From assembly GCA_964422205.1 (NCBI GenBank), contig CAYRAI010000046.1, forward strand, positions 1 to 15,382: a stretch of 15,382 nucleotides of DNA. Direction: 5' to 3'. The stretch comes from CAZNYN01 sp964422205. GTDB taxonomy: Bacteria; Synergistota; Synergistia; Synergistales; Synergistaceae. This document shows, piece by piece, positions 1 to 6,092 of the stretch (the first letter of the stretch is position 1; every line of letters starts with the position of its first letter). The notes under the pieces are model-generated. The model did not search any database. It had not been told where the DNA came from and saw nothing but the letters and a program-made list of their open reading frames with translations. Made by a program: the position numbers and the translations under genes.

Positions 1-50
1 CCGCACTCCAAATGCGGGGGTTGAGGGTTCGAATCCTTCCAGGCCTGCCA
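1..50 (+). tRNA. tRNA-Trp (CCA), 3' part
   Basis: This is the last 50 nt of a tRNA; the acceptor 5' strand and D arm lie off the left edge. The anticodon stem is CCGCA/TGCGG around the loop CTCCAAA, so the anticodon is CCA at 8-10 (tryptophan). The T arm is GAGGG-TTCGAAT-CCTTC, followed by CAGGCCT, discriminator G and an encoded CCA at 48-50. Counting back from CCA, base 1 corresponds to standard position 27. A tRNA-Trp gene just before secE-nusG is a common bacterial arrangement, often with rpmG further upstream. A T-rich run follows directly at 51-57. Confidence 0.96.
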
Positions 51-123
51 TTTTTTATTTCTCTTGTTTCAAAACCACGCAGCACGAACATATCAAAGTC
101 GATGAATGAGGAGGTCGGGGGAA

Positions 124-303
124 ATGGATAAAGTCCTCGACTACATCCGGGAATCAAGAGCAGAACTTAGAAAGGTCACGTGGCCCACAAAGCAGCAGCT
201 GTGGTACTCAACAGTAATAGTAATAGTAGTGACTCTTATAGCTTCCGCTTATCTCGGGCTGGTAGATCTGCTTCTAACAGGAATATTCTCCAAGATACTT
301 TAA
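124..303 (+). CDS. secE: preprotein translocase subunit SecE
   Basis: This is the small essential subunit of the SecYEG protein-conducting channel in the inner membrane. The 59-residue product has the short single-helix form of SecE found outside the gamma-proteobacteria. An amphipathic N-terminal helix (about 1-30) carries the conserved LRKVTWPTKQQ segment, followed by one membrane helix at about 32-52. I start at ATG 124 because AGGAGG at 109-114 lies 9 nt upstream. An in-frame ATG at 106 would overlap that ribosome binding site and add six residues. It sits between tRNA-Trp and nusG, the classical neighbour. secG, the third small Sec partner gene type, lies in the same window at 12126. Confidence 0.95.
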   Translation: MDKVLDYIRESRAELRKVTWPTKQQLWYSTVIVIVVTLIASAYLGLVDLLLTGIFSKIL

Positions 304-335
304 TCAATGGAGACGATAAGATTCGGCTGTAATCT

Positions 336-371
336 GGAGGTGAAGGGGGCTGCGGCCCTCTTACTGGCATG
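336..371 (+). promoter_or_regulatory. nusG ribosome binding site split from its start by a hairpin
   Basis: The best Shine-Dalgarno before nusG is GGAGGTGA at 336-343, 27 nt from ATG 369. An in-frame TAA at 330-332 and the absence of ATG/GTG/TTG codons between rule out an earlier start. The intervening bases form an 8-bp stem: AAGGGGGC (343-350) pairs with GCCCTCTT (355-362), with one G.T pair and the loop TGCG. When folded, this leaves about 8 nt between GGAGG and ATG. I infer that the hairpin is bridged during initiation, as described for phage T4 gene 38. There is no other purine-rich site near the ATG. Confidence 0.6.
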
Positions 372-920
372 AGCGAATTATTTGGAAACACACAGGAACG
401 CCGTTGGTACATAGTGCAGACATACTCGGGATACGAGAATAAAGTCAAGGCAAATCTCGAACAGAGAATTGCCACTATGGGCATGGAGGACAGAATCTTT
501 CGTGTCTTAGTTCCCGTAGAAGAGAAAGTTTATGTCAAGGAAGGCAAGACAAAACGTTTGCGCCGCAAAGTCTTTCCAAGCTATGTTCTGGTTGAAATGA
601 TGCTTGAGGATCAGTCATGGTATGTAGTTCGCCATACCCCGGGAGTAACCGGGTTCGTCGGTTCGGGGAATCATCCCATTCCTCTCTCTCCCAGAGAAGT
701 CGAAGAAATTATGAACAAGCTTGGCAAAGAGGCAAAACCAAAGATAGAGGTAGATTTCAGGGTCGGTGACATGATACAGGTCAAATCAGGCGCTTTTGCC
801 GGACAGGCCGGTCCCGTTGTCGATATAGATGCGGATAAGGGCAAAATCAAATTCAGCGTCACTGTATTCGGACGAGAGACTGTTGTCGAAGCCGGATACG
901 CCGAACTTGAAAAGATATAG
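369..920 (+). CDS. nusG: transcription termination/antitermination protein NusG
   Basis: NusG binds the RNA polymerase clamp helices, alters pausing, and couples polymerase to Rho or to the ribosome through S10. The 183 residues match the usual length. The NGN domain runs from about 11 to 110, with RRWYIVQTYSGYENKVK at its start and the conserved VFPSYVLVEM strand and VRHTPGVTGFVG further on. The KOW domain is at about 130-163 (FRVGDMIQVKSGAFAGQAG). The start is fixed by an in-frame stop at 330 and the lack of alternative start codons. Translation probably depends on the split ribosome binding site described at 336-371. It lies 65 bp after secE and 89 bp before rplK. Confidence 0.97.
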   Translation: MSELFGNTQERRWYIVQTYSGYENKVKANLEQRIATMGMEDRIFRVLVPVEEKVYVKEGKTKRLRRKVFPSYVLVEMMLEDQSWYVVRHTPGVTGFVGSGNHPIPLSPREVEEIMNKLGKEAKPKIEVDFRVGDMIQVKSGAFAGQAGPVVDIDADKGKIKFSVTVFGRETVVEAGYAELEKI

Positions 921-1009
921 TCTTAATTTAAAAAAGTTTTACGCACATTGAAAATTAAATAATCGCCCTAAAGGGGCTTTTAAGCAACAACATCAAGGAG
1001 GTAACACCA

Positions 1010-1435
1010 ATGGCTAAGAAAGTTATTGGGGAGCTCAAACTTCAGCTTCCCGCAGGTAAAGCGACACCGGCTCCTCCTGTAGGACCGGCACTCGGACAGC
1101 GCGGAATCAACATCATGGAATTTGTCAAGGCATTCAACGCCAAGACAGCAGACCAGGTTGGAATGATTATCCCTGTCGTAATCACAGTTTATGCAGACCG
1201 CAGCTTCTCCTTCATCCTCAAGACACCGCCTGCAAGCGTACTTATCAAGAAGGCTTCGGGCAAGGATAAGGGTTCGGCTGTTCCCAACAAGGATAAGGTA
1301 GGCAAGCTCACAAAGAAGCAGGTACAGGAGATTGCGGCTCTTAAGATGCCCGACCTCAACGCCAACGACATCGACGCAGCAATGAAGATGATCGAAGGAA
1401 CTGCCCGCTCGATGGGTATCGAAATCGTCCGCTAA
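1010..1435 (+). CDS. rplK: 50S ribosomal protein L11
   Basis: L11 binds the GTPase-associated region of 23S rRNA and helps elongation factors and RelA-type stringent factors act. The 141-residue product is full length. The N-terminal domain has GELKLQLPAGKATPAPPVGPALGQRGINIMEF with the proline-rich hinge. The C-terminal rRNA-binding domain contains the TPPASVLIKKASG segment and ends in MGIEIV. AAGGAGGT at 995-1002 sits 7 nt before ATG 1010. In the 89-nt gap after nusG, a small GCCC/GGGC hairpin (965-977) followed by four Ts could be a weak attenuator, but the stem is only 4 bp. Codon use is that of a highly expressed gene. Confidence 0.98.
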   Translation: MAKKVIGELKLQLPAGKATPAPPVGPALGQRGINIMEFVKAFNAKTADQVGMIIPVVITVYADRSFSFILKTPPASVLIKKASGKDKGSAVPNKDKVGKLTKKQVQEIAALKMPDLNANDIDAAMKMIEGTARSMGIEIVR

Positions 1436-1436
1436 C

Positions 1437-1562
1437 TAAGAGGCGGCGATACGCACCATCTGCTTCATAACCGTTTCGCTGATAATCCTCGGAGCAGCTC
1501 CGCTGCGCCTGCGGTTATCGTCAAACCGGTTACTCGCATCTGATACGTCTGGCCGCCTTTTA
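1437..1562 (+). ncRNA. putative structured RNA element between rplK and rplA
   Basis: The 244-nt gap between rplK and rplA contains an element closed by an 11-bp helix: TAAGAGGCGGC (1437-1447) with GCCGCCTTTTA (1552-1562), one G.T pair. Inside are a 7-bp helix ATAACCG (1467-1473)/CGGTTAT (1512-1518) and a 5-bp hairpin CGGAG-CAG-CTCCG (1490-1502). The 3' strand of the closing helix can instead form CGCCT-TTT-AGGCG (1554-1566), so two exclusive folds exist. A further hairpin GGAAG/CTTCC (1635-1653) lies just before the rplA ribosome binding site. I infer a cis-regulatory leader, perhaps an L1 autoregulation site, or a processing element. I do not recognise a named family. Confidence 0.5.
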
Positions 1563-1679
1563 GGCGAGCCTGGAGTACAGAAGCAAAGATTAATATGAAA
1601 AATCTCGGGGACGGATTCGTTCTTGAGAGTGGGAGGAAGTTTTTGCGGCTTCCGACATTACCACAAGGAGGAAAATATT

Positions 1680-2390
1680 ATGTCAAAAAAAGGTAAGCGT
1701 TACAGAGCACTGCTCGAAAAAGTGGATCTCACAAAGCAGTACACGATATCTGAGGCAGTCGCACTTGCAAAAGAGTGCGCAACAGCAAAGTTTGATGAAA
1801 GCCTCGAACTTCACGTCCGTCTCGGCGTAGACCCCCGCCATGCAGACCAGCAGGTTCGCAGCACGATAGTGCTTCCCCACGGTACAGGACATACAAAGAA
1901 GGTGTGCGTCCTTGCCCTCGGCGATAAGCAGAAGGAAGCTCAGGATGCAGGCGCGGACATCGTCGGCGGCGAAGATCTCGTAAAAGAGATTGCCGACGGC
2001 AGAATGGATTTCGATGCGGTTATAGCCACACCGGATATTATGAAGTCAGCCGGTCGTCTCGGTAAGGTCTTGGGCCCCCGTGGACTTATGCCAAGTGCAA
2101 AGACCGGAACAGTAACATTCGATGTCGCCAACGCCATAAGCGAAATCAAAGCAGGCCGTGTTGAGTTCCGTGTAGATAAGACAGCCATCACCCACAACGC
2201 AGTGGGCAAGGCCTCTTTCCCTGTCGAGAACCTTGACGCAAACGTCAAGGCTCTTGTCCGCGCGATTGTCAAAGTGCGTCCCGCGGCAGTAAAGGGAACA
2301 TACATTAAGGGCATCACACTTGCAACAACAATGGGCGTAGGCCTTATGATCGACCCTGCTCAGGCTCAGAAAGACGTAGCGGTCGAGTAA
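1680..2390 (+). CDS. rplA: 50S ribosomal protein L1
   Basis: L1 forms the mobile L1 stalk of the large subunit, helps eject deacylated tRNA from the E site, and in several bacteria represses its own operon by binding mRNA. The 236-residue product has the family layout: N-terminal SKKGKRYRALLEKVD, then VRLGVDPRHADQQVRSTIVLPHGTG, then GRLGKVLGPRGLMPSAKTGTV and the C-terminal GTYIKGITLATTMGVGLMID. The start is ATG 1680, with AAGGAGG at 1665-1671, 8 nt away. An upstream in-frame start at 1623 lacks such a site. The gene follows an unusually long structured spacer after rplK and is followed by a terminator, not by rplJ-rplL. Confidence 0.98.
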   Translation: MSKKGKRYRALLEKVDLTKQYTISEAVALAKECATAKFDESLELHVRLGVDPRHADQQVRSTIVLPHGTGHTKKVCVLALGDKQKEAQDAGADIVGGEDLVKEIADGRMDFDAVIATPDIMKSAGRLGKVLGPRGLMPSAKTGTVTFDVANAISEIKAGRVEFRVDKTAITHNAVGKASFPVENLDANVKALVRAIVKVRPAAVKGTYIKGITLATTMGVGLMIDPAQAQKDVAVE

Positions 2391-2417
2391 GCTTCTGCTC
2401 CTTCTTCACAGCAAATC

Positions 2418-2451
2418 AAAAAAAGACGCGGATTTTTCCGCGTCTTTTTTT
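2418..2451. terminator. bidirectional intrinsic terminator, rplA / FAH gene
   Basis: GACGCGGA (2425-2432) pairs perfectly with TCCGCGTC (2437-2444) around a TTTT loop. Seven As precede the stem (2418-2424) and seven Ts follow it (2445-2451), so it can end transcription from both strands. It lies between the convergent rplA and the minus-strand FAH-family gene whose stop is at 2463. Confidence 0.95.
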
Positions 2452-2462
2452 ATTTGTCTTGT

Positions 2463-3329
2463 TTATTTTTCTGCTCTGTTCTCAAGAGTGGGAAAGCCCG
2501 TTATCCTGCACTCTGCAATATCTCCGTCTCTTATTTCCGCGGCTCCAGGTGTTCCTGTGGAAAGGATATCTCCTTCGTTCCATCCGAATATTTTTGAGTG
2601 AAATGAGGTCAGGAATGAGGGGGAGAAAATCATCTCGGAAACTTTATTCTCCGCTTTTATTTCGCCGTTTATCACGGTCTGTACCGTGAGGCTTGATATG
2701 TCCCGCACTTCATCGGGTGTTATGAGCTGAGGGCCGAAGCTGAAAAATGTGTCGAAGCTTTTTGAGAGAGTGAGATATCTCGGGTTTCGCTTCACTATAT
2801 CCTCCGCTGTCGTGTCTATGACGGAGGTGAAGCCGGCAACACAATCAAGCCAATTTTCCTCGGAAATATTATGGCAGTTTTTGCCCATCACTATGCCGAG
2901 CTCGGCTTCGGCTGTCACTGTTTTGGCAATAGAGGGAATTCTGATAGAATCTTTGTGCCCTATTACAGTGCTCTGAGGCTTGAAGAAGCTGCCTGGTATC
3001 TCGGAGGGTATGGGCGCGCTCATCTTTGACGCGTGATCTCTATAATTTATCCCTATTCCGAAAATCTTGGGAGGTCTTCTTAAAAGAGGCGCGTATGTCA
3101 CTTTGTCAAAGGGAATGATAGATTTTATCATTATATCGATAACGTCCCTGCCTCCGGCTCTGTACCACCTTACAAGCTGTGGTAAGTGGCCTTTGGCAAT
3201 CAGAGTCTCTATGTCTGTGCCCCACTCGGTTCTCTTTATTTCGTTGAAAGTTTCTATTTTTATCAAACCGCGCGAGGTGACAAAACAGGCAGTCTCTCTC
3301 TCGTGTTCTCTTATCATGGCAAATCTCAT
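2463..3329 (-). CDS. fumarylacetoacetate hydrolase (FAH) family protein
   Basis: This is a metal-dependent enzyme of the FAH superfamily, which cleaves or decarboxylates beta-keto acids, often in catechol or hydroxyphenylacetate breakdown or as oxaloacetate decarboxylase. The exact substrate is not evident. In the 288 residues I see GIGINYRDHASKM (91-103), the FFKPQST loop (115-121), the metal triad E141, E143 (AEAEL) and D172 (VIDTTAED), then KSFDTFFSFGP (190-200) and the EGDILSTGTPG loop (252-262). Residues 1-80 are the variable N-terminal part of the family. The start at 3329 has AAAGGA about 11 nt upstream. It lies 51 bp downstream of a small winged-helix gene on the same strand, probably cotranscribed, and shares the terminator at 2418-2451. 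Confidence 0.9.
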   Translation of the reverse strand: MRFAMIREHERETACFVTSRGLIKIETFNEIKRTEWGTDIETLIAKGHLPQLVRWYRAGGRDVIDIMIKSIIPFDKVTYAPLLRRPPKIFGIGINYRDHASKMSAPIPSEIPGSFFKPQSTVIGHKDSIRIPSIAKTVTAEAELGIVMGKNCHNISEENWLDCVAGFTSVIDTTAEDIVKRNPRYLTLSKSFDTFFSFGPQLITPDEVRDISSLTVQTVINGEIKAENKVSEMIFSPSFLTSFHSKIFGWNEGDILSTGTPGAAEIRDGDIAECRITGFPTLENRAEK

Positions 3330-3380
3330 ACAAAACCGTTCCTTTCGCGCGCGGTGGTTCTCTCAGCGCGCAGTTTTTTG

Positions 3381-3746
3381 CTATTTGAGGCAGCCGCAGA
3401 TTTCGGTGTTGCCTTTGTCCGTCACTTCCGCCTTTATTTCGCTTATATTTATTTTCCCCTGTCTGTGAAGTGTCAGAGCAAGGGATATTATTGTGGACGG
3501 CGTCACGCCTATGTTCTTTGCTATTTCGTCGGGGCGGAATGTTCCGTTTTCTTCAACGGCTCTTATTACTTCTTCTCCGAGGCATGATATCCACTGGTGA
3601 AAGAGATTCTGCATTTCGGGCGTGTTTGAGCATGCCGTCTGGTTAAGTGTAACTACTGATTCGAAGATTCTCGCTGAAACAAGCTCAAGTGAGTGTACCA
3701 GCATCTTCATGTCCTGCTCGGGGAGATCTTTTATATCGATATTCAT
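3381..3746 (-). CDS. small winged-helix-like protein, function unknown
   Basis: I do not recognise a named family. The 121-residue product has an N-terminal helical part (1-65) and a likely winged helix-turn-helix at about 68-112: GTFRPDEIAKNIGVTPSTIISLALTLHRQGKI followed by a beta-hairpin-like wing. That pattern suggests DNA binding. Four cysteines occur (39, 55, 117, 119), with a C-terminal CGC motif that could bind metal or respond to redox state; this is speculation. AGGAG lies about 11 nt before ATG 3746. It is the first gene of a two-gene minus-strand unit with the FAH-family enzyme and is divergent from the YfcE-type gene, so local transcription control is plausible. Confidence 0.7.
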   Translation of the reverse strand: MNIDIKDLPEQDMKMLVHSLELVSARIFESVVTLNQTACSNTPEMQNLFHQWISCLGEEVIRAVEENGTFRPDEIAKNIGVTPSTIISLALTLHRQGKINISEIKAEVTDKGNTEICGCLK

Positions 3747-3786
3747 TAAAACTCACACTCCTGTCTGTTCTATAAGAGGCAATCTG

Positions 3787-3829
3787 ATTATATAATAGCA
3801 TATAGCAAGAAGATTTCTTTTTGCTATGT
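3787..3829. promoter_or_regulatory. divergent promoter region with palindromic -10 and hairpin
   Basis: ATTATATAAT at 3787-3796 is a perfect palindrome and gives TATAAT on both strands: plus at 3791-3796, minus at 3792-3787. It sits between the minus-strand winged-helix gene (start 3746) and the plus-strand phosphodiesterase (start 3899). Directly to its right, TAGCAAGAAG (3803-3812) pairs with CTTTTTGCTA (3817-3826) around ATTT, with one G.T pair, extendable outward. A plus transcript would begin about at this hairpin. I see no good -35 on either strand, so promoter activity is inferred. Confidence 0.45.
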
Positions 3830-3898
3830 TGTTTTGTGCTTATTTGCAAAATTTTTATTTTGCCTCTCTCTGTGTGCAAAGGAAAGGTGGAGATTTTT

Positions 3899-4450
3899 AT
3901 GTCCGCGAATATTATAGATGGTGCCAAAATCGGAATATTATCCGATACTCACGGAAGTTTGGCCGCTTGGAACTCGGCTCTCTCTGTCTTCGGCGATGTT
4001 TCTGCCGTGCTTCACGCCGGAGATGTCATATATGGAGGAATGCGTGCGAAAAGGTCTGAGGGAGAAGCTCTGGCAGAGGCGATAAGGGATTGTAATGTTC
4101 CTCTTTTTATAGCCCGGGGCAACTGCGACACAAGCTCTGATATGATGGCGACGGGAACTGTTATGCACAATTATGTCTCCCTGATTTGGAATTCCAAAAA
4201 GATAATAATGATGCACGGAGATAACTTTCCCCTTTTCCGTTCCATGGCTCTTGAGTGCGGAGCTGATCTAGCAATATCGGGGCATACTCACGTAGGCTCG
4301 GTTGTGAGAGAGGAGAGTACTATATTTTTAAATCCAGGCTCTGTTTCCGACCCGAGGGGCAAAGACCCTGCAAGCGTGGCTGTGGCAGACCTCAAGGCCA
4401 TCTCGATTATCACTTTGAACGGGGGATTGCTTCACCGTGAGGAGTGGTAG
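3899..4450 (+). CDS. YfcE/MJ0936-type metallophosphodiesterase
   Basis: This is a calcineurin-like phosphoesterase of the small YfcE/MJ0936 family, metal-dependent phosphodiesterases whose natural substrate is mostly unsettled. The 183 residues match E. coli YfcE in length. Metal-site motifs are all present: DTH (D16, H18), HAGD (39-42), RGNCD (73-77), MMHGD (H106) and SGHTH (H129, H131), followed by NPGS. I start at ATG 3899, which has AAAGGTGG about 8 nt upstream; the open frame extends further left but lacks a ribosome binding site. It heads a long operon that also holds rph and rdgB. In Bacillus subtilis a related gene (ysnB) follows gerM-rph-ysnA, so the linkage is old although the order differs. 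Confidence 0.92.
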   Translation: MSANIIDGAKIGILSDTHGSLAAWNSALSVFGDVSAVLHAGDVIYGGMRAKRSEGEALAEAIRDCNVPLFIARGNCDTSSDMMATGTVMHNYVSLIWNSKKIIMMHGDNFPLFRSMALECGADLAISGHTHVGSVVREESTIFLNPGSVSDPRGKDPASVAVADLKAISIITLNGGLLHREEW

Positions 4451-5243
4451 CTTTGCTTCGGCCCGTGTTTTTAGAAGGAGAAAGTTCTGGCCGCAGTTTC
4501 TTTGGATTATTGTTATGTGTGTCGGAGTTGGAGTGGCTTGTATTTTCAGCTCTGTCTCTCTGCTTGTGGCTTCGATATTAGCGGCATTTCTCGGTCTGAG
4601 CGAATCGGGGCGCTGGACATACAAGACAAACCTTTTTATATGCACTGCCGCCGCTGTCGGAGGTTCGATAGCAGGTGTATTTACATGGGTTGAAACAACT
4701 TCCGTCTTTATTCTGCTCTTTGCCGTAGGAGCTTTTATGCTCTATTACCGCGATAACGCGGCAAGGATGCTTCCGATTATGGACTTGCTGGCGGAGGAGA
4801 TTTCCAAGGCTTCGTCCCTGACGGAGAGCGTTAATGCGGCTCTTTGCGCCATTGCCGATATGGCAGAGGGGTGTGAGCCATACATTGTTCTTGCCGACGG
4901 AGAGGAACTTTATCTGCCTGGCTGCGGAGAGTCGGAGGACAAGCTCCTGCGCAGGAATGGATCTTCTGTATGGCGCGTCTTTACATCGGGACACCCTTAC
5001 ATTAAGCCCGTTGTTGAATTGTCTAAGGATCAGCCTTTTTGGAGGGATGCCAGATCTCTCATATCGGTGCTTATGACGGCGGGAGGAAAGAAGATAGGGG
5101 TGCTGCAGCTTGAGTGCGATGTTCCGCACCGCTTCTCCGAAGAAGACCTCACGAAACTTTCAATAGCGGCATTTGTTACGGCTCACTCTCTGTGCCGGTT
5201 TGTCGCAGGGAGCGAAAGGGAGTGCTGCAATGATACTGATTGA
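4437..5243 (+). CDS. four-helix membrane protein with GAF domain
   Basis: The 268-residue product has a basic N terminus (RVFRRRKF), about four hydrophobic segments (19-36, 37-54, 65-84, 88-104), a short amphipathic linker, and a cytoplasmic C-terminal part (about 126-258) that reads as a GAF domain: SLTESVNAALCAIADMAEG at its start and GGKKIGVLQLECDVPHRFSEED...LSIAAFVTAHS at its end. GAF domains bind small ligands or act as interaction modules. No kinase, GGDEF, EAL or phosphatase domain follows, so any signal must pass to a partner. The start is GTG 4437, overlapping the preceding gene by 14 bp, with a G-rich stretch about 10 nt upstream; ATG 4515 is a weaker alternative. It overlaps the PHP gene by 14 bp, implying translational coupling. 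Confidence 0.75.
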   Translation: MRSGSFASARVFRRRKFWPQFLWIIVMCVGVGVACIFSSVSLLVASILAAFLGLSESGRWTYKTNLFICTAAAVGGSIAGVFTWVETTSVFILLFAVGAFMLYYRDNAARMLPIMDLLAEEISKASSLTESVNAALCAIADMAEGCEPYIVLADGEELYLPGCGESEDKLLRRNGSSVWRVFTSGHPYIKPVVELSKDQPFWRDARSLISVLMTAGGKKIGVLQLECDVPHRFSEEDLTKLSIAAFVTAHSLCRFVAGSERECCNDTD

Positions 5244-6060
5244 TATGCATGTCCACAGTACATATTCGGACGGAACAAAGTCTGCGGAAGAGATTGTCCG
5301 GTGCGCCAAGCGCAGGCATCTCTCTCTCATAGCTCTGACAGACCATGACACGACGGCCGGACTTGCGCCTTTTGCCGCATCATGCAGAGCCAATAACATA
5401 AGCGGGCTCTGCGGAATAGAGCTTTCTGCCGAGGCGGACTACACACTGCACATATTGGGATACAGGATTCCCCCGTCAGGTGCTTTTGAGCTTGAAAAGG
5501 CTCTCGCAAAGATAAGAACTTACCGTGACGAAAGAAACACTGAGATATGCTCAAAGCTCAGAAAGCTTGGGCTTGATATCGAGATAGAAGAAGTTCAGGC
5601 ATTGTCGCGCGGCGAAGTTGTGGCACGTCCGCACATTGCCCGCCTTATGGTGATTAAAGGCTATGTCCGTTCAAACGCCGAGGCTTTTTGTAAGTATCTC
5701 GGAATGGGAGCTGCTGCCTATGTGCCTAGAGTGAGACTTTCGGCGGAGGAGTCCATACGCCTCATATCGGAGTCGGGAGGTCTTGCCGCTCTCGCTCACC
5801 CGGCTCAGACGCGCCTTGACAGCGATTCTCTGGAATCTCTCGTAAAGAAACTGAAAGACTTCGGTCTTTGGGGCATTGAGTCTGTATATTCGGGGCACAG
5901 TCCCGAGCAGATATATTCATTCCTTTCCCTTGCGGATAAGTACGGACTCTTTCCGACCGCAGGCTCCGATTTTCACGGAGCGAACAGCCCCGGCATCGAA
6001 CTGGGGCTGCCTGTCAGCGAGGACTTTCTGCCTTGGGCAAGGCTCGGAATCAAAATTTAA
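5230..6060 (+). CDS. PHP-domain phosphoesterase, TrpH/RNase AM-like
   Basis: The 276-residue product is a PHP-domain metallohydrolase. Family members (E. coli YciV/TrpH, now RNase AM, and 3',5'-nucleoside bisphosphate phosphatases) remove 5' nucleotides from short RNA or hydrolyse pAp-like bisphosphates. Metal-binding motifs are complete: HVHSTYSDGT (H7, H9, D14), LTDHD (D38, H39), GIELS (E64), HILGY (H74), ARPHIAR (H135), LAHP (H190) and GSDFHG (D247, H249). The start is ATG 5230, preceded by AAGGGAG. An open frame from 5173 would overlap the GAF gene far more and lacks a better site. RNA-end processing would suit an operon that also encodes RNase PH, but that is inference. Confidence 0.88.
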   Translation: MILIDMHVHSTYSDGTKSAEEIVRCAKRRHLSLIALTDHDTTAGLAPFAASCRANNISGLCGIELSAEADYTLHILGYRIPPSGAFELEKALAKIRTYRDERNTEICSKLRKLGLDIEIEEVQALSRGEVVARPHIARLMVIKGYVRSNAEAFCKYLGMGAAAYVPRVRLSAEESIRLISESGGLAALAHPAQTRLDSDSLESLVKKLKDFGLWGIESVYSGHSPEQIYSFLSLADKYGLFPTAGSDFHGANSPGIELGLPVSEDFLPWARLGIKI

Positions 6061-6092
6061 ATGGAAACGTATGTACAGGGAGGCAGCATAAA

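Noticed and set aside
965..981. Possible terminator before rplK (GCCC/GGGC followed by TTTT)
   Set aside because: The stem is only 4 bp and the T run 4 nt, too weak to call. It is mentioned under rplK only.
1595..1696. 33-codon ORF in the rplK-rplA spacer, running into the start of rplA
   Set aside because: There is no ribosome binding site before ATG 1595, and the stretch overlaps the rplA ribosome binding site and start in another frame. The RNA-structure reading of this spacer fits better.
3347..3371. GCGCGC repeats between the winged-helix and FAH genes that could pair
   Set aside because: The hairpin has a 14-nt loop and no T run, and lies within a likely cotranscribed pair, so it is not supported as a terminator.
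3067..3587. Overlapping plus-strand frames opposite the FAH and winged-helix genes
   Set aside because: They lie antisense to two frames with recognisable domains and have no family motifs.
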